Positions 61,397 to 64,000 of a stretch of DNA of 64,000 bases are shown here, piece by piece. The translations under genes and the position numbers were made by a program. Origin of the DNA: Elephas maximus indicus (taxonomy: Eukaryota > Chordata > Mammalia > Proboscidea > Elephantidae). Under the pieces are notes generated by a model. The model did not search any database. It was not told the origin of the DNA and saw only the letters and a list, made by a program, of their open reading frames with translations. Numbering within the stretch: the first letter of the stretch is position 1; each line of letters opens with the position of its first letter. The stretch covers positions 76,938,331 to 77,002,330 of the forward strand of contig NC_064838.1 of assembly GCF_024166365.1 (NCBI RefSeq), read 5' to 3'.

Positions 61397-62169
61397 ATAT
61401 CCCTAAATTATTCCTGAAAAAGTATATACCGTAGGAATTTAATCTGACATATATTTCCTTGTAAGTTTAAATAACAGCACAATGTATAATCTCCATTGCA
61501 TATTATAATTAATTTAAATTACATGAACAAGATTATTTTAAGCAATCAGACATATATCTTTCCTTGTTCTCCTGAACTTGTATTTCAATCTCCACTTTCC
61601 TCATAGACATTATAATTTTATGAATAACACTCATACTTTTAATTTCTTGTGATCATAATGTTTTTAATGTCATTGAATTTTTTTTCTTTTGAATTGAGTT
61701 AACCTTGTAACAATAAGTATAGTATTAACTAAGAAATTTAATTGTGTTGCAAATTTCAATAAAATATAATTAATCAGAAATAAAAAATGTTATTGGGAAT
61801 ATTTTTATTAATGAAAAGAATAAGTTTGGACTTTTTATTTTTATCAATTATTGTATCCATAGAAAAACAACACAATGCTAGAAGATAATAGGCTAACCAT
61901 CTCTACATTTTAATAAATGAAAGTGCTGAGGAAGACTGGTCATACTGAAAGCAAATGGAGATAGAAGCTGTTGGAAATTGTGTTGTAGTAGCAACGCCAC
62001 TAAACTCTTTCAACTCCATGTAAGGTATGTGCCAATTTCTTATGCTGATCTTTCATCAAAAAGTTACTTTTAGTGATGCATTAAACACAATTAGATTGTT
62101 TCTGAATTATTTTGAAGATAAGCTTTCTTTCCAAAAGGTTTTGCTACATCACCTATATTCTCTAGGCCT
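61397..62169. other. OR5D-type 3' flank in unit D, second part
   Basis: Resumes with AATTTAATCTGACATAT, as in 2911 and 23171, and runs to the MLT1 LTR. No gene. Confidence 0.7.
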
Positions 62170-62640
62170 TCCTGTATCCATGCCCTTTGCAGCTATTCAC
62201 AAGTGGTAAAATCAATTTCTCCATTCCTTAAATGTGGCCTACTCTTGCAACTTTCTTTGGCTAACAGATGGTGGCCAAAGTGACATTGTGCCACTTGTAG
62301 CCTTTGAGAGGCCTTGAGGCTTTTTTTGCACAATCTCTTGGAATCCTGCAAAGCTGCCATGTGAACCAATACAGACTAGCCAATTGGATAATGGGAGACA
62401 TAACCTAGTCACCCAACACCCTCCCAATCACACCAGCTGACATCTAGCCCACAGCCAGACTTGAGAAGGAGACACTGTTAAATCAGCTGATCTCATACAC
62501 CTAAGCAGGAGGAGCCAAGGTCAGCCAAGCCTGGACCAGATCAGCAGAGCTTCCCACCTGATCCATGCAATAAAGATCCATGCAATAGTGGGCAACAAAA
62601 AAACTGTTGCTATTTTTAACCAATATGTTTCTGAGTGATT
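62170..62640 (+). mobile_element. MLT1-type LTR fragment, unit D
   Basis: Fourth copy of the LTR at 3640, 24020 and 54050, with TAACAGATGGTGGCCAAAGT, GCCAGACTTGAGAAGGAGAC and CCTGATCCATGCAATAAAGA. A 14-base piece GATCCATGCAATA is locally repeated at about 62562 and 62575. Confidence 0.75.
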
Positions 62641-62743
62641 TGTTTAAGTAGTCATTACAGCCACTCATTTTCTCAGTTTCTGGGAAGATTACCAAAAAGA
62701 GTTCCCCAAAACTTATACGACAAGAATATCTACTATTCTTTCA

Positions 62744-62920
62744 CCGAAAACCAAAAAAACAAGTCAAACACATTGCCATCGAGATGAATGTGACTTATAG
62801 CGACCCTACAGGACAGAGTACAACTATCCCATAGGATTTCCAAGGAGCAGCTGGTGGATTCAAACTGCTAATTTTTGGTTAGCAGCTGTAGCTCTTAACC
62901 ATTGTCCCACCAGGGCTCCC
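62744..62920 (-). mobile_element. AfroSINE, minus strand
   Basis: ACCAAAAAAACAAG start, CTTATAGCGACCCTACAGGA, CCAAGGAGCAGCTGGTGGAT, and head CTCTTAACCATTGTCCCACC. Confidence 0.93.
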
Positions 62921-63114
62921 CATAGACATCCAACAAAGGAGCAGCCCTTGGAGAAATACTTGAGGCAGTCTCACTTAATGGCCTCTGGCATTGAAAATTC
63001 TTCCTAGGGTGTATGCCATCCCAGGGCCACTCTGTACCTCTGCTCTTCCTCACTTAGTCATCTGCATGTACAAACCAAAAAAACAACCTGTAGCCCTTTC
63101 CTCCCAGTGATTAT
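62921..63114. other. Short unique stretch, nothing recognised
   Basis: No gene or repeat I can name. More GC-rich than the OR flanks, and it has no counterpart in units A-C. Confidence 0.4.
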
Positions 63115-63300
63115 ATGTGGGGCCCTGGGCAAGTTACACCTGCCTGTAACTCAGTCACCTCATACGTACAGAAGCCATGATAACAGTACCCTTACCATTT
63201 AGTTTTATAAAGCTGAAGTGAGTTAACACTTGTATTTAGAACACTACCTGGTATGTAGGAAGGGCTCAATAAGTCTGAACAATTATTATTATCCTAAGTA
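63115..63300 (+). mobile_element. MIR SINE
   Basis: The order GGCCCTGGGCAAGTTACACC, ACTCAGTCACCTCATACGTA, ATGATAACAGTACC, AGTGAGTTAACACTTGTATT, TAGAACACTACCTGG, GGGCTCAATAAGTCTGAACA matches the MIR core and 3' end. This is an ancient mammalian insertion. Confidence 0.85.
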
Positions 63301-63555
63301 AAAGATAGTTATTATTCCCACCCATTTCTGGCATTTGATGGAACTCTAATATGAGTTTAGACTCTATCCCCTCCAGGAAAGAGCTTTTGAGTGTAAGACA
63401 GGAACCGTTTACAAAACCTGGTCATATATTTCACTACAGGCTCACAGAGGCAATGCCTGGACACAGCATACGTTCTCTGTAATTCACAATGCACTCTGGA
63501 GGAAACCTTGATGGATTGTAATCTTATTAATTCCAAACTGGGATTTATATTTCAC

Positions 63556-63690
63556 CAAAACCAAACACCAGTTGCTATTGAGTAGATTTTGTCAAACCTT
63601 TCTTTAGAGGTACCGCTGGATGGATTTAAACTTCCAGCTATTCAGTCAGCAGCCAAACATTTAACCGTTTGCACCAATATCCAGGGACTT
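63556..63690 (-). mobile_element. Diverged AfroSINE, minus strand
   Basis: CCAAAACCAAACACCAGTTG start, a decayed middle, GGATGGATTTAAACTTCCAG, CAGCAGCCAAACATTTAACC head region. Confidence 0.75.
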
Positions 63691-63699
63691 ATATCCCAT

Positions 63700-63936
63700 G
63701 TTGTTGTTGTTAGGTGCTGTCAAGTCAGTTCCGACTCATAGCGACCCTATGCACAACAGAACGAAACACTGCCCAGTCCTGCACCATCCTTACAATCATT
63801 GTTATGCTTGAGCTCATTGTTGCAGCCACTGGGTCAATCCACCTCATTGAGGGTCTTCCTCTTTTCCTCTGACCCTGTACTTTGCCAAGCATGATGTCCT
63901 TCTCCAGGGACTGATCCCTCCTGACATGTCCAAAGT
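63700..63936 (-). mobile_element. Short RTE 3' fragment, minus strand, 237 bp
   Basis: The target duplication ATATCCCAT is at 63691-63699 and 63937-63945. It begins with TTGTTGTTGTTAGGTGCTGT (RTE 3' end in reverse) and encodes RDQSLEKDIMLGKVQGQRKR on the minus strand. Confidence 0.94.
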
Positions 63937-64000
63937 ATATCCCATAAAAGGTCCATAATTGCTTGAACCCCAAGATAGGGTAGTTTCCTTGTTGATATCC

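Noticed and set aside
3622-62427. Similar minus-strand frames (LGSWAMFLPLAN... type) at 3622, 24082, 54104 and 62239, resembling a conserved small protein family
   Set aside because: They lie inside the duplicated MLT1 LTR; recurrence reflects duplication. Lengths and ends differ and stops are not conserved.

Overview
This window looks like nuclear DNA of an afrotherian mammal, most likely an elephant. The evidence is the repeat fauna: many copies of a tRNA-headed SINE with the AfroSINE signature, an RTE LINE whose 3' end matches that SINE's tail, mammalian L1 elements, ERVL-MaLR and ERVL LTRs, and one MIR. The only host genes recognised are olfactory receptors (ORs) of the OR5D/OR5L type, which are intermingled neighbours in mammalian OR clusters (11q11 in human). 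I see no bacterial gene, CRISPR array, rRNA or tRNA gene, and no evidence for a new biological system. The value of the window lies in how a tandem OR array duplicated, decayed and was overwritten by transposons.

Layout. OR copy A (1-829) is cut by the window edge and frameshifted. OR copy B (20116-21054) is open but has lost several key residues. OR copy C (42427-43380) is open and the most intact. An OR5L-like pseudogene, D (57727-58207), has three in-frame stops and no 3' third. All are on the + strand. A, B and C, each with AT-rich flanks, are tandem duplicates about 20-22 kb apart. Their shared downstream flank ends in an old MLT1-type LTR (about 3640, 24020, 54050 and 62170). B and C also share a roughly 4-5 kb upstream flank (15934-20083 and 37181-42394) ending in a conserved splice acceptor 32 bases before the start codon.

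Between A and B (4275-15933) and between B and C (24650-36624) lie two minus-strand L1s in the same order. In both blocks the second L1 carries the same MaLR provirus-like insertion with two LTRs (8546-10516 and 32634-34919), so these insertions predate the duplication. Later insertions are specific to one block: a third L1 and a solo ERVL LTR in the A block; a 3.2-kb RTE (27460-30670) and another solo LTR in the B block; and, around C, a near full-length 7.95-kb L1 (45871-53823) and RTE fragments. Unit D adds an RTE fragment, a solo ERVL LTR, SINEs and a MIR.

No functional network can be read here. The OR genes are independent single-exon receptors, and the L1 and RTE reading frames are broken, so they can no longer supply mobilising proteins. 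The most interesting signals are the shared loss of the DRY arginine in all three OR5D-like copies, the derivation of the AfroSINE body and tail from the two ends of the RTE element, a two-unit tandem repeat in the L1 5' UTR, and a junction joining an OR5L-like pseudogene to an OR5D-type 3' flank.
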